Source: Brooklawnia sp032229645 (GTDB lineage Bacteria; Actinomycetota; Actinomycetes; Propionibacteriales; Propionibacteriaceae). Taken from it: 64,000 bases of DNA. Location: the NCBI GenBank assembly GCA_963722295.1, contig CAVRLB010000007.1, positions 62,001 through 126,000 on the forward strand. Reading direction: 5' to 3'. Positions 44,469 through 52,379 of this stretch are shown here, one piece after another. The translations under genes were made by a program, and so were the position numbers. Numbering within the stretch: position 1 is the stretch's first letter; each line of letters begins with the position of its first letter. The notes beneath the pieces are model-generated. The model saw only the letters and a program-made list of their open reading frames with translations, was not told the DNA's origin and searched no databases.

Positions 44469-44960
44469 ATGAAGAAGACAGGAATTGGCATAGCTCTTGG
44501 CGTGCTGTTGCTCACCGGATGTGGCGGAGCTTCAAACACCAGCACCAAGACCACCGACGCTGGCGCCACCCAAACCGCCGCAGCAACAACTAAGGCGCCC
44601 GCATCCGACCAGAAGTACGGCATCACGATTGGCGACTCATGGCAAACCACCGACTATCAGGGCGCACCGGTGTTGGTGGTGTCGTATGGCTTCACAAACA
44701 ACAGTGACAAGGCGACCAGCTTCATGGTGGCAACCCGCGCCCAGGCATTCCAGGACGGCGTGGAGTTGAGCAACGCCATTCTGACTGGCGAGCCGGGCTA
44801 CGACTCCGGAGCGGCCATGAAAGAGATCAAACCAGGCGCAACGATCGAGGTGCAAGAGGCCTACGTGCTGGATGGCACATCAGACGTGGAGATCGAGGTT
44901 ACCGAGTTGATCTCCTTCAGCGATACTCCACTGGCCACTACCACGATCAGCCTTAGCTGA
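44469..44960 (+). CDS. Island-encoded lipoprotein, DUF5067-like
   Basis: The 163-residue protein has a signal peptide KKTGIGIALGVLLLTGC (lipobox LTGC), a Thr/Ala-rich linker, and an immunoglobulin-like beta domain (VLVVSYGFTNNSDKATSFMV, QAFQDGVELSNAIL, AMKEIKPGATIEVQEAYVLD, VEIEVTELISF). This matches the DUF5067 pattern of extracellular lipoproteins common on Gram-positive mobile elements. An AACTCGAAGGA ribosome-binding site precedes the ATG. Function unknown. Confidence 0.8.
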   Translation: MKKTGIGIALGVLLLTGCGGASNTSTKTTDAGATQTAAATTKAPASDQKYGITIGDSWQTTDYQGAPVLVVSYGFTNNSDKATSFMVATRAQAFQDGVELSNAILTGEPGYDSGAAMKEIKPGATIEVQEAYVLDGTSDVEIEVTELISFSDTPLATTTISLS

Positions 44961-45342
44961 TCCCGCTACTCTCAGCACCCCAAATGTCGCGTTTGAGGTC
45001 TGGGACGCCGAAGGTGTGACGTTTTGCCCGGAAGAACCCTGCCGCCAGGTGCACGAACCAGACGACAGGGTTCTTTTGCTGGAAACGCATTAGCCTATCC
45101 CGTGCTCCCGCTCCACAACTTCTGCGGCAAACTCGGCCTTGCGGTCCTCGCGACTCTGGCGCCGTGCTGCACGTGCGGGCTCCCATTTCTCGGGCGACGC
45201 TACACATCAAAGAAAGCGAGCAACGAGCAACCGCTGAGGTCACCGCCACCCAGCTTTCTGAAGCGACTGCCCACACAATCGCTTTGATCCGGCCAATTCA
45301 ATTCTCCTAGCGAGGCCTTCAGACAAGCTCTCACTAGGCGTT
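44961..45342 (-). other. Island right end with gene debris
   Basis: No intact gene is seen. One minus-strand segment (about 45190 to 45090) encodes RQSREDRKAEFAAEVVEREH followed by GIG and a stop, charged and helical and protein-like. It is cut off upstream by a stop, so it is probably the tail of a lost gene. The segment ends at the tRNA-Gln attachment site. Confidence 0.35.
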
Positions 45343-45395
45343 TCCAGCTCCCTGGGCAGGAGTCGAACCTGCGTCGCTAGTCCTGATTCAAAGTC
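45343..45395. repeat. Proximal attachment site within tRNA-Gln (53-bp direct repeat)
   Basis: This is the second perfect copy of the 53-base sequence at 42527-42579. Here it is part of the intact tRNA gene, from the 3' flank through the anticodon loop, as typical for tyrosine recombinases that use tRNA 3' ends. Confidence 0.88.
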
Positions 45396-45426
45396 AGGCG
45401 GGCCCTGCCGGCAGACCAACCAGGGA
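45348..45426 (-). tRNA. tRNA-Gln (anticodon UUG)
   Basis: The minus strand folds with acceptor TCCCTGG/CCAGGGA, anticodon stem CCTGA/TCAGG with loop CTTTGAA (anticodon UUG), T-arm GCAGG-TTCGACT-CCTGC and discriminator G. The U1-A72 pair and G73 are glutamine identity features. At 79 bases it is longer than usual, with an extended D region and a nine-base variable loop. It is the integration target of the 2.8-kb island. Position next to glmU/tetR matches other actinobacteria. Confidence 0.82.
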
Positions 45427-45501
45427 TCGGTACAGCTGCGTGGACGAGATTACCCTACGGTGTCACAGAGCGCGCAAATCGACATATGAAAGACTGGGCC
45501 C

Positions 45502-46245
45502 ATGAGCCCATCCGATTCTCAGCGCGCCCGTCGCGGCCGCAAGCGGATGAGCAGTTCGGAGCGCCGCGAGCAGCTGATCGAGATTGCCCGCGGCCTGTTT
45601 GCCGAGCGCGGATTCGACGGCACCAGCGTCGAAGAGATCGCCGCGCACGCCGAGGTGAGCAAGCCGGTCGTCTACGAGCATTTCGGTGGCAAGGAAGGGC
45701 TCTACGCAGTCGTCGTCGACCGTGAGGTGCGGACCCTGGAATCCGCCATCCAAGAGGCGCTGGCTACGCCGAATGCCAACTACCGCGAGATCATCGAACG
45801 CGGCACGTTGGCACTGCTCGACTACATCGATGCGCGACCGGACGGGTTCCGGATCATCGCCCGAGATTCGTCGATCGCTGCCACCAAGGGTGCCTCGGTC
45901 ACCAATGCGAGCCCAACATTCGCGTCCATCCTTTCGGACATCACCGCACGCGTCGCCGACATCCTGGTGCTGCCGCTGGCCCGCCGCGGCTATCCGCCCG
46001 AGCTGGGTTCGGTCTTCGCCCAGGGCCTGGTGGGTATGGTCGCCTCGGCCGGGCAATCGTGGCTCGATCTGCGCCAGCCGCCCAAGGAAGAACTGGCAGC
46101 GCAGCTGGTGAACCTGATCTGGAACGGCCTGTCCGGACTGCAGCATTCGCCGCGATTGATCAGCCTGGAGCATGATCGCCGGGCAGCGAAGACCGCATCG
46201 CAGCATCCCGGCGCGAAAGCCGAATCGAAGGACGAGGCCGGCTAA
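45502..46245 (+). CDS. TetR family transcriptional regulator
   Basis: The 247-residue protein has a basic N-terminus (QRARRGRKRMSSSERREQ) and a TetR helix-turn-helix (IEIARGLFAERGFDGTSVEE then IAAHAEVSKPVVYEHFGGKE), followed by a helical effector domain and a basic C-terminal tail. Its position between tRNA-Gln and the ispE-ksgA-tatD block corresponds to the conserved actinobacterial regulator near glmU. The target is unknown. Confidence 0.88.
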   Translation: MSPSDSQRARRGRKRMSSSERREQLIEIARGLFAERGFDGTSVEEIAAHAEVSKPVVYEHFGGKEGLYAVVVDREVRTLESAIQEALATPNANYREIIERGTLALLDYIDARPDGFRIIARDSSIAATKGASVTNASPTFASILSDITARVADILVLPLARRGYPPELGSVFAQGLVGMVASAGQSWLDLRQPPKEELAAQLVNLIWNGLSGLQHSPRLISLEHDRRAAKTASQHPGAKAESKDEAG

Positions 46246-46267
46246 GGACCCTCCAGAGAATTACCGC
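46245..46267. repeat. Short dispersed element AGGACC...TTACCGC, copy 2
   Basis: This 23-base sequence is identical to bases 25481-25503, starting at the last base of the TetR stop codon. The position, abutting a stop codon, is the same as at 25481. Confidence 0.55.
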
Positions 46268-46383
46268 TGCGTGTCGCTTCCTGGATCGGGCGCCTGACTG
46301 CGTTGTCGGCCGCGCCCACGTGCTACCAGCACGAGGGCGAACCTCCGCCTTATGCAGCGCAGCCCGTCCGGGGCCCAGCAAGG

Positions 46384-46869
46384 CTACTGCTGGGCCGCCA
46401 GCAGCAGCGCCCGAAGGAAATCAGCCAGGTGCTGCTGGTCGCCCTCGTCCATGCCGGAGACCATGGTGGTTTCGGTCGAGACCAGGTCGGCCAGCGCGGC
46501 ATCCACCTTTTCGCGGCCCTCGGCGGTGAGCTGGACGAGTACCCCCCGGCCGTCCTGGGGGTTCGCCATCCGGCCGGCCAGCCCGCGCGCGCAGAGCCGG
46601 TCGACCCGGTTGGTCATGGTGCCGGAGGTCACGTGGGTCTGCGCGATCAGCTGTCCCGGAGCGAGCCGGTAGGGCTTCCCCGCGCGCCGCAACGCAGCGA
46701 GCACATCGAACTCCCAGATCTGCAGATCCTGGGCTTCGAAGGCCGTCGCCCTGGCGGCGCTCAGCAACTGCGCGAGCCGGGCGATACGCGACCAGACCTG
46801 CATCGGTTCGAGATCCAGATCGGGACGCTCCCGCCGCCAGGCCGCCACCAGCTCGTCGACCTCATCCAT
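46384..46869 (-). CDS. MarR family transcriptional regulator
   Basis: The protein is 161 residues from the ATG at 46869 (MDEVDELVAAWRRERPDLDL). The frame upstream overlaps ispE and is not conserved. The winged-helix domain reads LQIWEFDVLAALRRAGKPYRL, APGQLIAQTHVTSGTMTNRVDRL and GLAGRMANPQDGRGVLVQLT, the MarR DNA-binding wing. It lies 10 bases after the ispE stop, so it is probably co-transcribed with the rsmI-tatD-ksgA-ispE operon. The ligand is unknown. Confidence 0.88.
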   Translation of the reverse strand: MDEVDELVAAWRRERPDLDLEPMQVWSRIARLAQLLSAARATAFEAQDLQIWEFDVLAALRRAGKPYRLAPGQLIAQTHVTSGTMTNRVDRLCARGLAGRMANPQDGRGVLVQLTAEGREKVDAALADLVSTETTMVSGMDEGDQQHLADFLRALLLAAQQ

Positions 46870-46879
46870 AGCAGGAAAG

Positions 46880-47830
46880 TCAACCACGGCCGCTGGCAAT
46901 CCTCGGGCCATCCACCGGACCATAGGCTCTGCGCACGTCGCGGACGCCACCGGCTGTCGCGGCCATCCTCGACGCCACGACATCCGCGGACGCGGCGTCA
47001 GCGGCCAGGAAGGCGCAGGTCGGTCCCGATCCGCTCACCAGCCCGGCCAACGCCCCGGCGGCCAGGCCTGCTTCGAGGGTGTCGGCGAGCTGCGGGTAAA
47101 GCTCCACGGCAGGCGCCTGCAGATCGTTGCGCAATCGAGCTGCCACCCGGGCCGCCTCCCCCGAGCAGAGATCGTCCAGAGCGTCGGGCGACAGCTCCGC
47201 ATCGGGGACGATGGCGCCACGGTCGGCCATCTCGTCGAAATGCCGATAAACAAGCGGAGTCGGCAGGCCGCGCGGGGCGGTCGCGAAGACCCACTCCAGG
47301 CGTCCGGTCGCCGGTTGCGGGGTGAGTCGTTCACCGCGCCCCAACCCCAGCGCGTTTCCGCCGTAGAGCAGGAAGGAGACATCGCTGCCCAATTCGGCGC
47401 CAAGCTCCGACAGCACCTCCAGCGGCAGCCCGACGCCCCAGAGCCGGTTGCAGGCCAGCAGTACGGCCGCCGCGTCGCCGGACCCTCCGGCCATGCCACC
47501 GGCCATCGGTATCTGCTTGACGATGCGCAAGTCCACTCCGTGACGCGTGGCATCCCCCGCCCACTCACGCAGGACCAGGGCCGCCTTGCACGCGAGATTG
47601 GTCTGATCGCAGGGCAACTCTTCACTGCCCTCGCCGGTCATCTGAACCGTGATCTGCCCGTCGCTGCGCGCCAATGCGGTGATCTCGTCATAGAGCGAGA
47701 CCGCCTGAAAGATGGTGGCCAGGTCGTGATAGCCGTCGGCTCGGCGCGGGCCCACGCACAGCGCGAGGTTCACCTTGGCCGGCACGCGGACGACCACAGC
47801 GGCATCGGTCTTGCCGGCTTCAGGGCTCAC
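46880..47830 (-). CDS. ispE: 4-diphosphocytidyl-2-C-methyl-D-erythritol kinase
   Basis: The 316-residue GHMP kinase has VVVRVPAKVNLALCVGPRRADGYHDL (Lys/Asn/His), the ATP loop PMAGGMAGGSGDAAAVLLACN, and C-terminal LAGLVSGSGPTCAFLAAD. It phosphorylates CDP-methylerythritol in the non-mevalonate isoprenoid pathway. The start overlaps the ksgA stop by four bases. An Ala/Val-rich C-terminal extension (VDGPRIASGRG) is not conserved. Confidence 0.93.
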   Translation of the reverse strand: MSPEAGKTDAAVVVRVPAKVNLALCVGPRRADGYHDLATIFQAVSLYDEITALARSDGQITVQMTGEGSEELPCDQTNLACKAALVLREWAGDATRHGVDLRIVKQIPMAGGMAGGSGDAAAVLLACNRLWGVGLPLEVLSELGAELGSDVSFLLYGGNALGLGRGERLTPQPATGRLEWVFATAPRGLPTPLVYRHFDEMADRGAIVPDAELSPDALDDLCSGEAARVAARLRNDLQAPAVELYPQLADTLEAGLAAGALAGLVSGSGPTCAFLAADAASADVVASRMAATAGGVRDVRRAYGPVDGPRIASGRG

Positions 47831-48681
47831 GTCGTCACCCGAGTCAGCTGTTCGGCGACCCGCGCGAAATCACCGATCTCCAGGACCTCGCCGCGCGCGG
47901 TCGGGTCGAGCCCCGCAGCGCTGATCGCTTCCGAGGCCGCCGCAGACGATCCGAAGAGCCCGGACAAGGCAGAACGCAGCATCTTGCGGCGCTGGCCGAA
48001 GGCCGCATCGATCACCGCGAAGACCTGCTGGCGGCTCGCCGTCGTGCTGGGCGGTTCACGGCGGGTCAATCGCACCAGCCCGGAGTCGACATTGGGTGCC
48101 GGCCAGAAGACCGTCGGCGGCACCGTGCCCACCCGCTCGGCCCGGGCGTACCACGCCACTTTCGCGCTCGGTACCCCGTAGACCTTCGAGCCGGGGCCCG
48201 CGGCGAGCCGGTCGGCGACCTCGAGCTGCACCATCACGAGGCCAAGATTCCAGTCGTCGAAGGTCGCCAGCAGGTGCAGCAGCACCGGCACCGCCACGTT
48301 ATAGGGCAGATTCGCGACCACGGCGGTCGGCGCGGGGCCCGGCAGTTCGGTGACGTTGAGTGCGTCGGTGTGCACGACTCGCAGCCGTTCGGCATTGCCG
48401 GGCTGAAATCGGGCGACGGTTTGGGGTAGCAGCGCCGCCAGCGCGCCCTCGACCTCGACAGCGGTGACCTGGGCGCCGGTCTCGAGCAGGCCGAGTGTCA
48501 GTGAGCCCAGGCCGGGGCCGACCTCGAGGACGACATCGTCCGCGGTAATGCCCGATTTCGCGACGATGCGGCGGACGGTGTTCGGGTCGGTCACGAAGTT
48601 CTGGCCGCGCTGCTTGGTCGGACGCAGGCCGATCCGGGCGGCGAGTTCGCGGATCGTCCGCGGATCGAGCAGCTCAGCCAC
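47827..48681 (-). CDS. ksgA: 16S rRNA dimethyladenosine transferase
   Basis: The 284-residue protein has the KTKQRGQNFVTDPNTV-type start (here PTKQRGQNFVTDPNTVRRIV), SAM motif I VVLEVGPGLGSLTLGLLE, acidic loop VTAVEVEG, and the catalytic NLPYNVAVPVLLHLL. It dimethylates two adjacent adenines near the 3' end of 16S rRNA during 30S maturation. It overlaps the tatD 3' end by eight bases, in the order tatD-ksgA-ispE. Confidence 0.95.
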   Translation of the reverse strand: MAELLDPRTIRELAARIGLRPTKQRGQNFVTDPNTVRRIVAKSGITADDVVLEVGPGLGSLTLGLLETGAQVTAVEVEGALAALLPQTVARFQPGNAERLRVVHTDALNVTELPGPAPTAVVANLPYNVAVPVLLHLLATFDDWNLGLVMVQLEVADRLAAGPGSKVYGVPSAKVAWYARAERVGTVPPTVFWPAPNVDSGLVRLTRREPPSTTASRQQVFAVIDAAFGQRRKMLRSALSGLFGSSAAASEAISAAGLDPTARGEVLEIGDFARVAEQLTRVTT

Positions 48682-49561
48682 GAAGGTCCCCGTCCGGCTG
48701 GGAGATGCCCCACGGCCCGCCGAAGGCTTCGGTGGCGTTGAGGTCGAGCCGGGTGCAGAACTCGGCCAGGTCCGCTCCGAGATGGTCGGCCATGAATCTG
48801 ACCGTGTGCGCCAGCAGGTACGGTGCGTTGGGCTTACCGCGGTGCGGCAGCGGAGTCAGATAGGGGGCATCGGTTTCGGCCAAGATCCGGTCGGTCGGCG
48901 TGATCGCGAGTGCCTCCCGCAGCTGCCGGTTCGCCTTATAGGTGATGTTGCCGGCGAAGCTGAGCCAGGCGCCCTGGTCGAGGCAACGGCGCGCGAACCC
49001 CGCGTCGCCGCTGAAGCAGTGCATGACCACTCGCTCGGGCCAGCCCTCCGCGTCCAGCACCTCGGCGATGTCGTCGTGAGCGTCCCGGTCGTGGATCACC
49101 AGCGTGCGGTCATAGGCCTTCGCGGTGGCGATGTGGCGGGCAAACATCACCTTCTGCCGGGCGATACCGTCGGCCTCGCGGGTGCGGAAATAGTCGAGGC
49201 CGGTCTCGCCGACCCCGCGCACGTGCGGTCCGGACGCGGCCAGCGAGTCGATCACCCGCCATGCCTGATCCGCCTGAGCATCGGTCATCCGCGCCGAATC
49301 GTTCGGGTGGATGGCGACCGCGGCAATCACCTGCGGGCAGCTGGCAGCAAGCTGAGCGGACCATTGCGCGCTGCCGAGATCGCAGCCGATCTGGACGATG
49401 CGATGCACCCCGGCCGCCGCGGCCGCCGCGATATTGTCGGCCACCCGCAGCCCGGAGAACTCCTGCGTGGAATCGAGATGGGTATGAGAGTCGGTCGTCG
49501 GGCGCGGCAGAACTGGGGGCTGCGCCGGCAATCCGAGCCGTCCGATCACCGAGTCAATCAC
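48674..49561 (-). CDS. tatD: TatD family metal-dependent hydrolase
   Basis: The 295-residue protein has the TatD metal-binding set TDSHTHLDS, VRGVGETGLDYFR, LVIHDRDAH, VVMHCFSGDAGFA and ILAETDAPYLTP, ending with the R-G-K-P-N-A-P pattern. Members are Mg-dependent 3'-5' DNA/RNA exonucleases. The start overlaps the rsmI stop by four bases (ATGA). Length is normal for the actinobacterial form, with a 23-residue N-terminal extension. Confidence 0.94.
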   Translation of the reverse strand: MIDSVIGRLGLPAQPPVLPRPTTDSHTHLDSTQEFSGLRVADNIAAAAAAGVHRIVQIGCDLGSAQWSAQLAASCPQVIAAVAIHPNDSARMTDAQADQAWRVIDSLAASGPHVRGVGETGLDYFRTREADGIARQKVMFARHIATAKAYDRTLVIHDRDAHDDIAEVLDAEGWPERVVMHCFSGDAGFARRCLDQGAWLSFAGNITYKANRQLREALAITPTDRILAETDAPYLTPLPHRGKPNAPYLLAHTVRFMADHLGADLAEFCTRLDLNATEAFGGPWGISQPDGDLRG

Positions 49562-50481
49562 CGTTTCCCCTTGTCATTATCGTCTCCACGAGTACCTCGG
49601 CCATCGCTGGCGGCATCAGAGGCGTTGACGGAGCGAGCCGCCAGCGCCTTCGCGTAGAGCTCCCGGCGGCGCAGTCCGGTCACCTGCGCGACCTCGGCGA
49701 CCGCCGCGGAAAGCTTCGTGCCACCTGCCAGCAGCAGGTCTACCTGATCGAGAGCATCCTGCCAATCGGCAGAAACCTGGGGGGCGCCTTGGATGACCAC
49801 GGTGATCTCACCGCGCGCAGATTCGGCGGCCCATTCGGCCAGCTCGGTCAGCGGGCCCCGGACGACCTCTTCGTACGGCTTGGTCAGCTCGCGGCAGACC
49901 GCGCCGAGACGATCGGCGCCCAGCGCCGCGGCGGCATCGGTGAGGAACTCGGCCAGCCGGTGGGGTGCCTCGAAGAAGACCATGGTGCGCGGTTCGGCAG
50001 CCAGACCCTGCAGCCGGCGGCGACGCTCCCCCTGTTTGCGGGGCAGAAAGCCCTCGAAGCAGAACCGGTCGACCGGAAGCCCGCTGATCGCCAGCGCCGT
50101 CAGCACCGCGGACGGCCCGGGCACCGCGGTCACCGCGATGCCGTGCTCGATCGCAGCGCTCACCAGCCGGTAGCCAGGATCGCTGACCGAGGGCATCCCT
50201 GCGTCGGTGGCGACCAGAACGATCTTGCCGGCCTCCAGATCGGCGATCAGTCCAGGCACCCGAAACGCCTCATTGCCCTCGAAGAAGCTCACCACCGCGG
50301 CATCGGTCGTGACGCCGAGGCGCAGCAGCAGCGTGCGCAGCAGCCGGGTGTCCTCCGCAGCGATCACATCGGCTTCACTCAATGCGCGCACCAGAGCCGG
50401 AGAAGCATCCTGGGCATCGCCGATAGGGGTGCCCGCCAGCACGAGACGCCCACTGCCCGGCTGGAACTCGGCTCTGCTCAT
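49558..50481 (-). CDS. rsmI: 16S rRNA (cytidine(1402)-2'-O)-methyltransferase
   Basis: The protein is 307 residues from the ATG at 50481, seven bases after a TACCCT box; the open frame upstream to 51708 is antisense to pmt and not real. The tetrapyrrole-methylase fold has LAGTPIGDAQDAS (usually TPIGNLxD, here Asp replaces Asn), DVIAAEDTRLLRTLL, VATDAGMPSVSDPGYRLV, VPGPSAVLTALAISGLP, FEGFLPRKQGERR and FFEAPHRL. It 2'-O-methylates C1402. A charged C-terminal tail is extra. Confidence 0.94.
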   Translation of the reverse strand: MSRAEFQPGSGRLVLAGTPIGDAQDASPALVRALSEADVIAAEDTRLLRTLLLRLGVTTDAAVVSFFEGNEAFRVPGLIADLEAGKIVLVATDAGMPSVSDPGYRLVSAAIEHGIAVTAVPGPSAVLTALAISGLPVDRFCFEGFLPRKQGERRRRLQGLAAEPRTMVFFEAPHRLAEFLTDAAAALGADRLGAVCRELTKPYEEVVRGPLTELAEWAAESARGEITVVIQGAPQVSADWQDALDQVDLLLAGGTKLSAAVAEVAQVTGLRRRELYAKALAARSVNASDAASDGRGTRGDDNDKGKR

Positions 50482-50488
50482 GCCTGTC

Positions 50489-50494
50489 AGGGTA
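50489..50494 (-). promoter_or_regulatory. -10 element (TACCCT) of a leaderless rsmI promoter
   Basis: On the minus strand TACCCT ends seven bases before the rsmI ATG. The divergent pmt gene has its own box at 50565. Confidence 0.45.
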
Positions 50495-50564
50495 GCTGAC
50501 CCGACAGGCATCGGATCGCACGCCGGCCTGTCTCCGGTGCCCCGGGCCTTCGACCAGCCCCACC

Positions 50565-50570
50565 TAAGAT
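50565..50570 (+). promoter_or_regulatory. -10 element (TAAGAT) of a leaderless pmt promoter
   Basis: TAAGAT ends seven bases before the GTG at 50578. An ATG at 50569 overlaps the box itself, so the GTG is preferred. Confidence 0.5.
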
Positions 50571-50577
50571 GGGCCGG

Positions 50578-52233
50578 GTGAGTCTCCCGCTGCTCGACCG
50601 AGCCCTCCAGGCAGTGCGAACGCTGCCCAGCAAGGCGTCCGAACGACTGCGCGGAACTCACGCCGACCCGTTGATGTCGACGATCGACCGGCTGGACGAC
50701 GCCCAGGTGCTGCGCAACGACCGCGCGATCAGCTGGCTGGTCACCATCGTCATCGGCGCGCTCGCCTTCATTCTGCGCATCATCAATCTGGCCCGCCCGG
50801 CGAATCTCGCCTTCGACGAGACCTACTACGCGAAAGATGCCTGGACGCTGCTGCACCTGGGCTACGAGGCGGACTGGCCGAAGGACGCGAACGATCAGAT
50901 CGTCGCCGGGTTCACCGACATCTTCACCGACAATCCGTCGTTCATCGTCCACCCGCAGTTGGGCAAATGGCTGATCGCCTCCGGCGAATACGTCTTCGGC
51001 ATGAACAGCTTCGGCTGGAGAATCGCCGCGGTCGTCTTCGGGACCCTGCTGGTGATGGCCACCATCCGGATGGCCCGGCGGCTGTCGCGCTCGACCCTGG
51101 TCGGGGCGATGGCGGGGCTGTTCATCACCTTCGACGGGCTCTCGTTCGCAATGAGCCGCATCGCACTGCTCGACATCTTCGAGGCGGCCTTCACCGTAAT
51201 GGCGGTCGCCTGCCTGGTGGCAGACCGCGACTGGTTCCGCCACAAGCTCGCCTGCTATCTGCGCACCAACGGGCTGCAAGATCTCCAAGGTGGCTACGGG
51301 CCGCTGCTGTGGTGGCGGCCCTGGCGCTGGGCCGCCGGGTTGACCTTCGGGCTGGCCATCGGCTGCAAATGGAATGCGATGTATGTGCTCGCGGCGATGG
51401 GCGCGATGGCCGTGATCTACGACATCACCTCCAGGCGCACCGCCGGGGCGTCCGGCAAGGCGTTCCGGTCGATTCTCTTGGACGCGCCGCTCGCGTTCAT
51501 CTCGATGGTCGTGACCGCCGGGCTGATTTACGTGGCCACCTGGTGGTCCTGGTTGACCACACCGGGCGGCTGGGGCCGCGACTTCGGGACGAAGCACCCT
51601 GACGATTTCTGGGTGCGTCATTTCGGGGACGCGCTGGGCTCGCTGGCCTACTACCACCGCGAGATCTACGCCTTTCACACCGGCGACTGGATCGCCGAGC
51701 AGACCCACGTCTATGAGGCCCCGCCGATGACCTGGCTGTTCATGGGTCGCGTGATCGGCATCGACGCGGTCAATGACATCAAGCCGGGGGTCGACGGCTG
51801 CAACGCGACCGGCGGCGACACCTGCCTGCGGGTGATCTCGGGCGTCGGCACCCCGCTGCTGTGGTGGGCCGCGCTCATCGCCATCGTCATCGGCCTCGGC
51901 CTGTGGTGGCTGGGACGCGACTGGCGGTTCGCGATTCCGCTGGTCGCCGGGCTGACGCCGTGGCTGATGTGGTTCCCGAACGCCGATCGTCCGCTCTTCT
52001 TCTTCTACGCGATCATGATCATCCCGTTCACCGCGACCGTGCTGGCCATGGTGCTCGGCAAGATCCTGGGGCCGGCCGATGCGGGACCCCGGCGAAAACG
52101 CGGCGCGCTCATCGTCGGTGTGGTCGTGCTGCTGATCGTGGCCGACTTCTGGTTCATCTATCCGGTCCTGACCGATCAGCTGATGACCCGGACGATGTGG
52201 AGCCTACGGATGTGGCTGCCCGGCTGGATTTAG
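50578..52233 (+). CDS. pmt: Dolichyl-phosphate-mannose--protein mannosyltransferase
   Basis: The protein is 551 residues from the GTG at 50578. It is a GT39 integral membrane enzyme with about eleven segments. Conserved features are the first extracytoplasmic Asp-Glu (NLAFDETYYAKDAW), HPQLGKWLIASGEYVFG, SRIALLDIFEA and DRPLFFFYAIMIIPF. It transfers mannose from polyprenyl phosphate to Ser/Thr of exported proteins, often lipoproteins. In M. tuberculosis the homologue Rv1002c is also divergent from rsmI. Confidence 0.93.
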   Translation: MSLPLLDRALQAVRTLPSKASERLRGTHADPLMSTIDRLDDAQVLRNDRAISWLVTIVIGALAFILRIINLARPANLAFDETYYAKDAWTLLHLGYEADWPKDANDQIVAGFTDIFTDNPSFIVHPQLGKWLIASGEYVFGMNSFGWRIAAVVFGTLLVMATIRMARRLSRSTLVGAMAGLFITFDGLSFAMSRIALLDIFEAAFTVMAVACLVADRDWFRHKLACYLRTNGLQDLQGGYGPLLWWRPWRWAAGLTFGLAIGCKWNAMYVLAAMGAMAVIYDITSRRTAGASGKAFRSILLDAPLAFISMVVTAGLIYVATWWSWLTTPGGWGRDFGTKHPDDFWVRHFGDALGSLAYYHREIYAFHTGDWIAEQTHVYEAPPMTWLFMGRVIGIDAVNDIKPGVDGCNATGGDTCLRVISGVGTPLLWWAALIAIVIGLGLWWLGRDWRFAIPLVAGLTPWLMWFPNADRPLFFFYAIMIIPFTATVLAMVLGKILGPADAGPRRKRGALIVGVVVLLIVADFWFIYPVLTDQLMTRTMWSLRMWLPGWI

Positions 52234-52367
52234 GACGCTCCAGACCCTCTGGTTTGCACGCTTCACGTAGGCAAGGTCAGCGGGTCGTCCGGGCTTGGCG
52301 ATAAGGTCCCCGAGGCTGGAGGGATCTTGGTGGCTGTCGCCAGCGGCGACGCACCTCTGCGCACCTC

Positions 52368-52373
52368 TAGACT
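52368..52373 (+). promoter_or_regulatory. -10 element (TAGACT) of a leaderless promoter
   Basis: TAGACT ends six bases before the ATG at 52380. It starts the transcription unit of the HPr-kinase-like and PqqD-like genes. Confidence 0.55.
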
Positions 52374-52379
52374 GACGGC

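Noticed and set aside
44953..45287. Two overlapping 90-110 codon frames at the island's right end
   Set aside because: Neither has a ribosome-binding site or family character; only a short segment looks like a gene tail.
50482..51708. Long N-terminal extension of rsmI
   Set aside because: It lies antisense to the pmt gene and encodes low-complexity Arg/Pro/Gly/Asp sequence; the RsmI domain starts at 50481.
52240..52260. Further copy of the AGGACC element after pmt (AGGACGCTCCAGACCCTCTG)
   Set aside because: It shares only about half the positions with the other copies; chance or heavy decay cannot be excluded.
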